From positions 70,712 through 132,083 of the forward strand of contig JANXYR010000075.1 in the NCBI GenBank assembly GCA_025355965.1: a DNA stretch of 61,372 bases. The letters run 5' to 3'. The DNA is from Geobacteraceae bacterium (lineage in GTDB: Bacteria; Desulfobacterota; Desulfuromonadia; Geobacterales; Pseudopelobacteraceae). This document shows positions 18,105 through 25,205 of the stretch, in pieces. The notes beneath the pieces were generated by a model. The model saw only the letters and a program-made list of their open reading frames with translations, was not told where the DNA came from and ran no database searches. Position numbers and translations under genes: made by a program. Position 1 is the stretch's first letter. The number at the start of each line of letters is the position of its first letter.

Positions 18105-18355
18105 AGACCAAGAGCATCCAAAGATGTTCGTTTACCGGACTGGGCTTCTTTGATAGATTGCATTAGCCGTGCTGCATTAGCAGGGCTAGAAAGCAAATAT
18201 TCACTTTCCATGAGAGATTCATAGTCTTCCAGACTTAAGAGAACTACGCTTTCGCTCTTACGCCGCGTTATCAGGATCGGCTCGTGGTTACTACAAGCTT
18301 CGTCCATGAAATTCTTAAGACCATGTCGTGCTTCGCTGTATGAAACGGCCTGCAT
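18101..18355 (-). CDS. yefM: Antitoxin YefM
   Basis: This 84-residue antitoxin of the Phd/YefM fold begins MQAVSYSEARHGLKNFMDEA and has the family's SVVLLSLEDYESLMES block. The C-terminal part should wrap YoeB. A longer reading of the frame exists upstream, but ATG 18355 is chosen because it follows TTGGAGG at a good distance and matches family length. YefM also represses its own operon; a matching operator lies just upstream. Confidence 0.93.
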   Translation of the reverse strand: MQAVSYSEARHGLKNFMDEACSNHEPILITRRKSESVVLLSLEDYESLMESEYLLSSPANAARLMQSIKEAQSGKRTSLDALGL

Positions 18356-18380
18356 AATTGACCTCCAAAATGACAAGATG

Positions 18381-18413
18381 TTGTACAATAGCATGCAGAC
18401 ATTTAACTTGCAA
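18381..18413 (-). promoter_or_regulatory. yefM-yoeB promoter with TGTACA operator
   Basis: On the minus strand, TTGCAA (18408-18413) and TATTGT (18385-18390) are 17 bp apart. The palindrome TTGTACAA (18381-18388) overlaps the -10 box. TGTACA is the known core of YefM operators in E. coli, so this is a likely autorepression site. Confidence 0.65.
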
Positions 18414-18517
18414 GTATTAAGCCTGAGGAATAAACCGAATTCCCAACTTGCGCTGACGATCATTTTAAATATATCAGCAGCGTTTTACTGGCGCTGAGGT
18501 AAGCGAGGAGAAAACCT

Positions 18518-18808
18518 ATGACAACCATGACTCTGCGCGGCATCGACGATACCATTGCCGCAGTATTAAAAGACAAGGCCCGGCAAGAGGAGACCAGTGT
18601 CAATGCCGTGATGCTCAGGATTCTCAAGGAAGCGCTTGGAATCGAAAAAAAGAAACGATCCACAGTCTACAACGATCTTGATCATCTGGCCGGTACCTGG
18701 AGCGCACAGGAGAGTGACGATTTTCTTCGCGCTACGGCAGTATTTGAAAAGGTGGAGAGGATATGTGGAAATAAAACCGTGGTGCTCAAGGCCATTCACC
18801 CAAGATGA
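18518..18808 (+). CDS. FitA/VapB-like ribbon-helix-helix antitoxin, frameshifted tail, orphan
   Basis: This 96-codon frame begins MTTMTLRGIDDTIAAVLKDK, the DNA-binding ribbon-helix-helix of FitA/VapB-type antitoxins, and is preceded by GAGGAGAAAACCT. After VFEKV (about 18754) the frame reads ERICGNKTVV and so on, which is unlike the family. In another frame the bases give EDMWK and then TAA at 18772-18774, the usual type of C-terminus, so one base seems to have been lost near 18757. No PIN-domain toxin gene follows. It is probably a relic or a stand-alone regulator. Confidence 0.6.
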   Translation: MTTMTLRGIDDTIAAVLKDKARQEETSVNAVMLRILKEALGIEKKKRSTVYNDLDHLAGTWSAQESDDFLRATAVFEKVERICGNKTVVLKAIHPR

Positions 18809-18961
18809 TAATATTACGGCCAAACGGTCGCCTTTGCAGTGTCCTCAATAAAAAACCGATAAAATAATTGACTGCGAAACCGGGCTGATGGGATGGTCGC
18901 CTGAGAGCGCCTCTGGACAGTTTGCTGTTTTACTGCAGCCAAAAGCTTGAAAGGAATTGAA

Positions 18962-19864
18962 ATGAAAATTGCGATAGTCGGGGCAGGGGCGCTCGGGTTG
19001 TACTACGGAGCCGTTCTGCAAAAGGGTGGGCATAATGTACATTTTTTGCTGCGTAGAGACTACGATGCCATAATGAACAACGGTTTGACCGTCCACTCCA
19101 TCAACGGTGATTTTTATCTGCCGTCGGTGGCAGGTCACAAAACAGCCTCTACTGTCGGAGCGGTAGAGCTGGTTATTGTCGGACTCAAAACCTTTGCCAA
19201 CAACAGTCTGAATGAACTCATAAAGCCGTTGCTTGGGGCGGAGACCACGATTCTGACGCTGCAGAACGGACTTGGCAATGAGGAGCTGCTGGCGGAACTG
19301 TTTGGGGCCGAACGGATTATCGGCGGAGTTGCCTTTCTCTGCTCAAACCGGGGCGAGCCGGGGCATGTTCACCATCTGGCCGCCGGCAGGATCATCATTG
19401 GCGAATATCAGCTGTGCGACAAGGAACGGTTGGAGCGGATCGTGTCCGATTTTACTGCTGCCGGGATTGACTGCCGGTCAACCGGAGATCTGAAAAAAAC
19501 CCGCTGGGAAAAGCTGGTCTGGAATATTCCGTTCAACGGACTTTGTGCACTCCTGCAGCAACCTGTTGAGCGGCTTCTGAGTGCGCCGCAGTGCCGCAGG
19601 CTTGTACGGGATCTAATGATCGAAGTCATCACAGCCGCCAATATGCAGGGGTTGAGTCAGGCTATTCCTGAAAAGTTTGCCGATGGTATGCTAGAATTCA
19701 GTGACGGTATGGGTGCATATAAACCCTCTATGCAGATTGATCGCAAGGAGGGGAGAGAGCTGGAGATACAGGCGATATTCCGTGTGCCGCTGGAGTACGG
19801 AAGTCGGCAGATGGTCGCCATGCCGCGTACCGAAATGCTTGCTGCCCTTCTTGAACAGCTGTGA
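18962..19864 (+). CDS. panE: 2-dehydropantoate 2-reductase (ketopantoate reductase)
   Basis: This 300-residue NADPH-dependent reductase makes pantoate for coenzyme A synthesis. The Rossmann motif GAGALGLYYG is at residues 7-16. LQNGLGNEELL and the KTRWEKLVWNIPFN block with the family's catalytic lysine are present. ATG 18962 is chosen behind AAAGGAATTGA; the frame also opens at a TTG 15 bp earlier. ApbA/PanE homologues with other ketoacid substrates exist, so the substrate is likely but not certain. It stands alone and ends at a bidirectional terminator. Confidence 0.85.
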   Translation: MKIAIVGAGALGLYYGAVLQKGGHNVHFLLRRDYDAIMNNGLTVHSINGDFYLPSVAGHKTASTVGAVELVIVGLKTFANNSLNELIKPLLGAETTILTLQNGLGNEELLAELFGAERIIGGVAFLCSNRGEPGHVHHLAAGRIIIGEYQLCDKERLERIVSDFTAAGIDCRSTGDLKKTRWEKLVWNIPFNGLCALLQQPVERLLSAPQCRRLVRDLMIEVITAANMQGLSQAIPEKFADGMLEFSDGMGAYKPSMQIDRKEGRELEIQAIFRVPLEYGSRQMVAMPRTEMLAALLEQL

Positions 19865-19934
19865 TTACCGGTCGTACAAGGAGTTAAAGCGAGTCTTTTG
19901 GGGGGAGATCAGAAAACAGAATAAGTTTTCTTTA

Positions 19935-19979
19935 AACGCGAAAAGGGGGCATGCAGTAGCGCAGCCCCCTTTTCGCGTT
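19935..19979. terminator. Bidirectional terminator between panE and rpsT
   Basis: A perfect 16-bp inverted repeat, AACGCGAAAAGGGGGC (19935-19950) and its complement (19964-19979), encloses a 13-base loop. A-rich and T-rich arms let it end transcription of both convergent genes. Confidence 0.85.
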
Positions 19980-19990
19980 ATGGATATGAA

Positions 19991-20254
19991 CTAGCCGAGT
20001 GTATTGACCAGTTTTGTAAGGCGTGACACGTTACGGGAAGCGGTTGAGTTGTGAATAACACCCTTGGTGGCGGTGGAGTCAATAACAGGGATGGCGAGCT
20101 TGAGAGCTGCAACAGCTGCGTCCTTGTCTTTGGCTGCTACGGCTTCACGAACACGCTTGATATATGTTTTCAGCGTCGATGAAACATGACGATTACGTGC
20201 GGTTTTCTTTATACTCTGCTTGATCCTCTTGATTGCCGACTTATGATGAGCCAA
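19991..20254 (-). CDS. rpsT: 30S ribosomal protein S20
   Basis: This 87-residue basic protein begins [20 protein letters not shown] and ends in the [11 protein letters not shown] helix typical of S20, a primary 16S rRNA-binding protein. The start codon is TTG (20252-20254) behind a strong GGAGGTG site. E. coli rpsT also starts with UUG, and this weak start is part of its translational autoregulation. A -35/-10 pair lies 50-80 bp upstream. Confidence 0.97.
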   Translation of the reverse strand: MAHHKSAIKRIKQSIKKTARNRHVSSTLKTYIKRVREAVAAKDKDAAVAALKLAIPVIDSTATKGVIHNSTASRNVSRLTKLVNTLG

Positions 20255-20305
20255 ACTACACCTCCAAAAATTTTCTATGAGTAAGTAACAAAATTGAAGC
20301 TAGTT

Positions 20306-20334
20306 CTTTAACACCCAACGTCAAGATGTGTCAA
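20306..20334 (-). promoter_or_regulatory. rpsT promoter
   Basis: Minus-strand TTGACA (20329-20334) and TTAAAG (20306-20311) are separated by 17 bp, giving a leader of about 45 nt before the TTG start. The -35 box overlaps the stop codon of the carbonic anhydrase gene. Confidence 0.6.
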
Positions 20335-20912
20335 GCAAATTGTACTGTATTGCTACATTCTTTCGCCTTGTAACCATCCACCACAACATCCAGATGCCCG
20401 TCGTTTGGGCAGAAGATCAGGCCATGGATCGGGACATCTGCCGGTATGAGTGGGTTATTGCGGATTTTACCAACGACCTCGCTCACATTTTCTGCCGGAC
20501 AGGCAAAAGCGCCTAGCCACTGTGCCAAGTCAGGAACAAGGGTTTCAATTGCCTGAGGAGAAATGCCACGGGCGATCATATCGCTTTTCAGCTTTTCAGG
20601 GCGGACGTCTGACATACCGCAATCTTCGTGGCCGATGACGAAGACCTCTACTACCCCAAGCATAAAAATGGCCGCCACCAAACTACGGATAACTCCGCCA
20701 TGGAGAGGGTCAACCAAGATATTTCCGGCATTTTTGATGACCTTTGCATCTCCTCTTTTTATTCCCATGGCTGGTTCCAGAAAGTCAACCAGGCGTGTGT
20801 CCATACAGGTAAATATTGCAAATTGTTTTTTAGGGTTTTTCGGGAGTGGCGGAAATGCGCCAGGGTGGACAAAGCTTCGGTTAACCGAAAGTATAGAGTC
20901 GAGTAAATTCAT
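20331..20912 (-). CDS. Beta-class carbonic anhydrase
   Basis: This 193-residue enzyme for CO2/bicarbonate interconversion has zinc ligands in the motifs CMDTRL (CxDxR) and GHEDCGMS (HxxC). KNAGNILVDPLHGGVIRSL is the expected active-site segment. ATG 20912 is chosen because it follows GTGTGGAG with 6-base spacing; an ATG nine codons upstream has no such site. It lies in the same direction as nadB and the aroQ-type genes but 76 bp after them, so it may be read separately. Confidence 0.9.
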   Translation of the reverse strand: MNLLDSILSVNRSFVHPGAFPPLPKNPKKQFAIFTCMDTRLVDFLEPAMGIKRGDAKVIKNAGNILVDPLHGGVIRSLVAAIFMLGVVEVFVIGHEDCGMSDVRPEKLKSDMIARGISPQAIETLVPDLAQWLGAFACPAENVSEVVGKIRNNPLIPADVPIHGLIFCPNDGHLDVVVDGYKAKECSNTVQFA

Positions 20913-20988
20913 GGGTGGCTCCACACATAAAGTCGTCATAGTTTTTTTGTGCCTTCAATTACTTGATTGACTTGCAGCGCTGATAAAC

Positions 20989-21198
20989 CTAGTCGTCTTT
21001 CTTAATTCGTACTACTTGGCTGACGCCTGCCATGACCTCTATTTCATGGTCGTTCAATGTAGCGGTGTCGCCAATTACGCCGATGATGGTGCGGTTGGCT
21101 CCGGTTGACTGGTGAATGTCAAAATCCCGGGTAATCAGATACTCCTTGATTGAATCAAGCGCTATTTCTTCAGCATGTTTTTTCATTATAATCAACAT
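20989..21198 (-). CDS. Stand-alone DAHP-synthase N-terminal (ferredoxin-like) domain
   Basis: This 69-residue protein carries RTIIGVIGDTA and a terminal VSQVVRIKK, which closely follow the N-terminal ferredoxin-like domain of DAHP synthases of the Thermotoga/AroF type. In those enzymes the domain binds Tyr or Phe and gates the catalytic barrel. Here the protein ends where the barrel would begin, and no barrel remnant follows. It lies 15 bp after a chorismate mutase, behind AAGGGAG. It could be a free allosteric or aromatic-amino-acid-binding partner of the chorismate mutase or of a DAHP synthase encoded elsewhere; that role is inference. Confidence 0.75.
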   Translation of the reverse strand: MLIIMKKHAEEIALDSIKEYLITRDFDIHQSTGANRTIIGVIGDTATLNDHEIEVMAGVSQVVRIKKDD

Positions 21199-21213
21199 GA
21201 TATATATGCTCCC

Positions 21214-21492
21214 TTAATCTTCTTCTTTATGCGACATGATACGTTCCAGGCGACGAGACTCATCTACTACACGCTCAAACATCCTGATAATCGCCTCATC
21301 ATCCAGCGGGCCGGGATTATCCTCTTTCATACGGTTGAAAATTCTTTTCTCTCGTGCCGGGTCAAACACCGGCAGATTCAGCTCTTTCTTGGTATGTCCG
21401 ATTTCAAGAGCAAGCCGCGCCCGCTCGTTAAAAATGCGCAACAGCACATCATCCAGAAGGTCAATACGTTTACGAATTTCATTGATATCCAC
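21214..21492 (-). CDS. Chorismate mutase, AroQ class
   Basis: This 92-residue all-helical enzyme converts chorismate to prephenate for Phe and Tyr synthesis. It begins MDINEIRKRIDLLDDVLLRI and has the family's RARLALEIGHTKKE and ILERV-like C-terminal helix (MFERVVDESRR). The start is GTG behind AAAGGAG. It is not fused to prephenate dehydratase or dehydrogenase. The gene lies 14 bp after nadB and 15 bp before the DAHP-synthase-like domain protein, so the three form an operon. Confidence 0.92.
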   Translation of the reverse strand: MDINEIRKRIDLLDDVLLRIFNERARLALEIGHTKKELNLPVFDPAREKRIFNRMKEDNPGPLDDEAIIRMFERVVDESRRLERIMSHKEED

Positions 21493-21506
21493 AGTCGCAG
21501 CTCCTT

Positions 21507-23102
21507 TTAAAACTGTTTCTTAACAAAGCTGTCTTTTTTCCCATCAGCATCATCCAGGGAAGGGTAGTCCAGATTATAATGCAGTCCTCGGGATTCCTTG
21601 CGCATTTGCGCACAGGTTACTATCAGCTCAGCCACAGTTGCGATGTTGCGCAGTTCGATCAAGTCAGAGGTTACATTGAAATTCCAATAATACTCATCAA
21701 TCTCACCCTGAATCAGCTTTATACGACTCATTGCACGCGCCAGGCGCTTGTCGGAACGAACAATTCCGACATAATTCCACATGGTACGCCTTATTTCATC
21801 CCAGTTCTGGGATACTACAACCATCTCATCACTGTTGGTGGCGGTGCCGGAATCCCAAGCCGGTATTTCACGATGGTCGCTTGCCAGTGACTTGACAGCT
21901 TCGCTGGAATGACGATAAGCGCGGCCCGCATATACTGCGGCCTCCAGCAGTGAATTGCTGGCAAGACGGTTGGCGCCGTGAAGGCCGGTGAATGCGGTTT
22001 CACCGATAGCGTACAGGCCTGGGATATCGGTCTCTGCATCAAAATTTACGGCAACGCCCCCACACAGGTAGTGGGCGGCAGGCACGACAGGGAGCCAATC
22101 CTTGGTCATATCCAGGCCAAACTCCATACAGGTCTGATATATGTTCGGAAAACGATTACGGACTACGTCAGCCGGTTCATGGGTGATATCAAGAAAGGCA
22201 CAGTCATCGCCGCTTATCTTCATCTCATTGTCAATTGCCCGAGCAACAATGTCACGGGGTGCCAGATCCTTCAGTTTATGATATTTTTCCATGAACGCGG
22301 TTCCATCCCGTCGGCGCAGGATTGCACCTTCGCCGCGTACCGCTTCAGAAATAAGAAATGATTTCGCCAATGGATGGAACAGTGTCGTGGGATGAAACTG
22401 CATGAATTCCATGTTGGCAATTGTAGCGCCGGCGCGATAAGCCATGGCGACGCCGTCCCCTGATGCAACATCCGGATTGCAGGTGTATAGATATACTTTA
22501 CCTGCGCCGCCACTGGCAAGAAGGGTAATCTTTGAACTGAAGGTCACAACGGTATCGCCGGGAATATCCAGTACATAAGCACCCAGGCAACGGTTTTGCT
22601 CCAGTTGCCGGCGTTCGATCTTGGCAGATGTTATCAGATCGATGGCGATGTGGTTTTCATAGATTGTAATCGCCGGGTGCTGCCTGACCGCTTCAACAAG
22701 CGCCCGCTCAATCTCGCGTCCGGTGATATCCTCGGCATGCAGAATACGACGGGCACTATGCCCCCCTTCACGGGTCAGATCGTAGGATTCGCCGCTGGTG
22801 GTGAACTTTACCCCCCACTCAATCAGATTACGAATAGTCTGAGGCCCTTCCTCAACCACCATCCTGACAACATCTTCATGGCAGATTCCTGCCCCCGCAA
22901 CGAGAGTATCCTCGATATGGGCGTCAAATGAATCCTCATCGGAATACACAGAGGCGATGCCGCCCTGGGCATACTTTGTTGCTGATTCGGAAATATCACG
23001 TTTGGTAACAATGGCGACGCTGCCATGGTCGGCTGCCTGGAGGGCAAAGGAGAGACCGGCAATACCGCTGCCGATAACGAGGAAATCACTTTCAATGCGC
23101 AT
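21507..23102 (-). CDS. nadB: L-aspartate oxidase
   Basis: This 531-residue FAD flavoprotein oxidises aspartate to iminoaspartate, the first step of NAD synthesis; fumarate can serve as acceptor in anaerobes. The FAD motif VIGSGIAGLSFALQA is at the N-terminus. Also present are ATKYAQGGIASV, EGGHSARRILHAEDITG, the PAAHYLCGG block and GLHGANRLASNSLLE. ATG 23102 follows GAAGGGAAG and fits the family start; an upstream ATG would add 23 unrelated residues. It is the first gene of the nadB / chorismate mutase / DAHP-domain operon. Confidence 0.95.
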   Translation of the reverse strand: MRIESDFLVIGSGIAGLSFALQAADHGSVAIVTKRDISESATKYAQGGIASVYSDEDSFDAHIEDTLVAGAGICHEDVVRMVVEEGPQTIRNLIEWGVKFTTSGESYDLTREGGHSARRILHAEDITGREIERALVEAVRQHPAITIYENHIAIDLITSAKIERRQLEQNRCLGAYVLDIPGDTVVTFSSKITLLASGGAGKVYLYTCNPDVASGDGVAMAYRAGATIANMEFMQFHPTTLFHPLAKSFLISEAVRGEGAILRRRDGTAFMEKYHKLKDLAPRDIVARAIDNEMKISGDDCAFLDITHEPADVVRNRFPNIYQTCMEFGLDMTKDWLPVVPAAHYLCGGVAVNFDAETDIPGLYAIGETAFTGLHGANRLASNSLLEAAVYAGRAYRHSSEAVKSLASDHREIPAWDSGTATNSDEMVVVSQNWDEIRRTMWNYVGIVRSDKRLARAMSRIKLIQGEIDEYYWNFNVTSDLIELRNIATVAELIVTCAQMRKESRGLHYNLDYPSLDDADGKKDSFVKKQF

Positions 23103-23142
23103 GATAAACTTCCCTTCAAGGGTTGTGTATACAAAAAAATGA

Positions 23143-23171
23143 ATTATTGACTTGTGGGGCAGATTTGTCAA
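23143..23171 (-). promoter_or_regulatory. nadB operon promoter
   Basis: Minus-strand TTGACA (23166-23171) and AATAAT (23143-23148) are spaced by 17 bp, about 40 bp before the nadB start. Between 23172 and 23288 nothing else is seen. Confidence 0.55.
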
Positions 23172-23288
23172 GAGGAGACGGTGTCCGGCAGCCGGTTACC
23201 TGTTTTTATTTAGCAGAACAGGGTCGACTACCGGAACAGTTGTCGATGGTATCTTAAGTACTATCTGATTCTATAGAGAAACGACTTT

Positions 23289-24626
23289 TCACCCTCCATA
23301 TACGACGTACCCGCGCTGCGGCGCCTCTATCTCGCACCACCCGTCCACCCTGGTGGTAACCGGCTGTGGATTGTACAGCGCGCCTTGCGCTCGCCAGGCT
23401 TTTGGGGTCAGCGTTGCATTCTTGAAGCGGGTCTGGACCCATTTCCTGATAGTGCCACCGGAATTGTTCAGGGCCAGCACCAAACCCGTTTGCCTTCCGT
23501 CGCCGGTACGTTCCATAGCGTAAAACAGGTCATCCACATACAGAATATTGGTAATTCCGCCGGCATACAGTTCATGTGCCTGCACGAGGGCCTCAATCCC
23601 GCTTGGCTGCCCTGGCTCAGCGAGGCCGTAGCGGAAATAATCCTTCCAATAAACGCACGGATACCCCTCGTGGGTCAGGATAAACGCATAAGCCAGCATC
23701 TTGTCGCTGATTATTTCGGGTGGCGAGTCGCCACCGCGGAAATCATGGTTGTCCACAAAGGTGACCGCCTCGAACGGACGATCTTTCATCAGGACGCCGC
23801 CATCCGCCAGGGTGCGCAGGCTAAAACCGGGGGTGTCGCAGAGCTCTTTCAGGCGGTAGCGCAGGGGGAAGTCAAAGGCGCCGACCCGATTGTCCGCCCA
23901 GTTGTTAACCGAGTCGAGCCAAGCGTCGATAAGGTTGTCGCCGTCCCAGCATTCCCCCACACCATAGATATCCACCCGCTGATTGTTGCGTGTGTACTGG
24001 CGGTCGTGAATTCCCCGCACAATCCACCCGCCGAACCCCTTGACAAAGTCATACCTGAAGCCGTCGAAACCGATTTTTTCGATCATCCACTTGGCGTGGT
24101 TGAGGATGCCGGTTATGACGCGCGGGTTGGTATGGCAGAGATCCGGCATGTCGCCGAAGGTTGTCGGGTTTGAATCGGGATATGGAGAGGGATTGAAACA
24201 GGTCCAGTCGCGGGTGAAGATGTTGCTGGCGGGTTTGAACAGTGTCCAGCGTTTCTGTTGCAGGATCGGGTTGAATTCTTCTGCATCTGCGCCGTTGTTA
24301 TGGTTGAGGACCAGGTCGGCATAGACCTTCATCCTCTTTTCATGGGCGGCATGAATCAGCTGCCGCAGCTCTTCCTCAGAACCGAACCAGGTTTTTACCG
24401 ATCCTTTTTGGTCGTGGGTTCCCAGGTCGTAGTAATCATAGACATCGTACCCCATAGACATGTTGCCAAAGAGGTTCGACCCTTTGCCGGCTGGTGGCAG
24501 CCAGAGTGCGGTAAAACCGGCGGAATGGAGCAGGTCCAGCTTCGTAGCGACAAAGTTCCACCACATGTGTTCCTGCTTTTCTTCCCGTGGGCAATCCCAA
24601 TAGAATGCCTGCATGAGTACGCCCAT
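23289..24626 (-). CDS. Cytoplasmic alpha-amylase (GH13)
   Basis: This 445-residue GH13 glucan hydrolase shows the four conserved regions in order: DLVLNHN, GFRYDFVKG with the nucleophile Asp, GECW with the acid Glu, and FVDNHD. It starts at ATG 24626 behind GGAG as MGVLMQAFYWDCP, with no signal peptide, so it acts inside the cell, probably on glycogen or maltodextrins. The C-terminal beta domain is short and complete. The sugar specificity and maltooligosaccharide product cannot be read from sequence. A small ORF lies upstream on the same strand. Confidence 0.92.
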   Translation of the reverse strand: MGVLMQAFYWDCPREEKQEHMWWNFVATKLDLLHSAGFTALWLPPAGKGSNLFGNMSMGYDVYDYYDLGTHDQKGSVKTWFGSEEELRQLIHAAHEKRMKVYADLVLNHNNGADAEEFNPILQQKRWTLFKPASNIFTRDWTCFNPSPYPDSNPTTFGDMPDLCHTNPRVITGILNHAKWMIEKIGFDGFRYDFVKGFGGWIVRGIHDRQYTRNNQRVDIYGVGECWDGDNLIDAWLDSVNNWADNRVGAFDFPLRYRLKELCDTPGFSLRTLADGGVLMKDRPFEAVTFVDNHDFRGGDSPPEIISDKMLAYAFILTHEGYPCVYWKDYFRYGLAEPGQPSGIEALVQAHELYAGGITNILYVDDLFYAMERTGDGRQTGLVLALNNSGGTIRKWVQTRFKNATLTPKAWRAQGALYNPQPVTTRVDGWCEIEAPQRGYVVYGG

Positions 24627-24660
24627 TTTGTTCTCCTTTCGGGTACTGATGTGAGTGGCG

Positions 24661-24685
24661 GACAGTGTCACTTGATGACAGTGTC
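24661..24685. repeat. Paired 9-bp direct repeat upstream of the amylase
   Basis: GACAGTGTC occurs twice (24661-24669 and 24677-24685) with 7 bp between, 35-60 bp upstream of the amylase start. It is a possible regulator binding site, but could be chance. Confidence 0.3.
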
Positions 24686-24713
24686 CCATTGGCCTATTGT
24701 ACTTACAATTAAA

Positions 24714-24833
24714 TCAAAACAAACCCCAACGCCGAATTAACTGCGCCTTTTGCAACCTCACCAGATTCTGGACGCTGGGGTTTACCCATGTACGTATGAT
24801 TTTGGATAAATTCTCATGATCTGGCTTGTTCAT
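24714..24833 (-). CDS. 39-residue small protein of unknown function
   Basis: The minus-strand frame opens at ATG 24833 behind an excellent ACAGGAGGTTGAAG site and runs to TGA. The product begins MNKPDHENLSKIIRTWVN and ends RLQKAQLIRRWGLF. The C-terminal half is basic and could form an amphipathic helix; no membrane segment is seen. It is 88 bp upstream of the amylase on the same strand, so it may share a transcript. I do not recognise it. The strength of the ribosome binding site is the main support. Confidence 0.45.
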   Translation of the reverse strand: MNKPDHENLSKIIRTWVNPSVQNLVRLQKAQLIRRWGLF

Positions 24834-25205
24834 CTTCAACCTCCTGTAATAATTCTACCGCAGATGAATTTGAATTTTAAAACCATATATTTCAATCTGT
24901 TGTGCTGTTAATTTTAACTCGATATTTACGTAAATTATTATAATATAATGAATAAGTTGTACATTTTTCTGGAATATTTTCAATGCTACCATAGAAAAAA
25001 TGTTTGGGTAGTAGTGACGTTATATATTTGCAATAATTATGTGAAATTTATTTTTTATGGATTCAAAACAGCTCTTTTTTTGATTAAACAAAAAAACTTT
25101 CTGTGATTGCTGAATTTCTTAAACAAATTGCATTATCACGGCAGTTTTAGTATAGTGCGCCGCTGTTATTTTTATTCACTCAATTTGCTACAAGGGAACA
25201 CACTG
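24834..25205. other. AT-rich intergenic region before iorA
   Basis: This gap is markedly more AT-rich than its neighbours and has many A and T runs but no gene that I can support. It holds the iorA promoter near its right end and should also carry the promoter of the small ORF and amylase on the other strand. The base composition suits a regulator- or H-NS-like-protein-bound divergent control region. Confidence 0.5.
25128..25156 (+). promoter_or_regulatory. iorA operon promoter
   Basis: TTGCAT (25128-25133) and TATAGT (25151-25156) are exactly 17 bp apart. Transcription would start near 25163, giving a leader of about 43 nt with AAGGGAA as ribosome binding site before ATG 25206. Confidence 0.6.

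Noticed and set aside
23385..24173. Plus-strand open frame (262 codons) inside the amylase gene
   Set aside because: All four GH13 regions read on the minus strand; the plus-strand frame is an antisense shadow.
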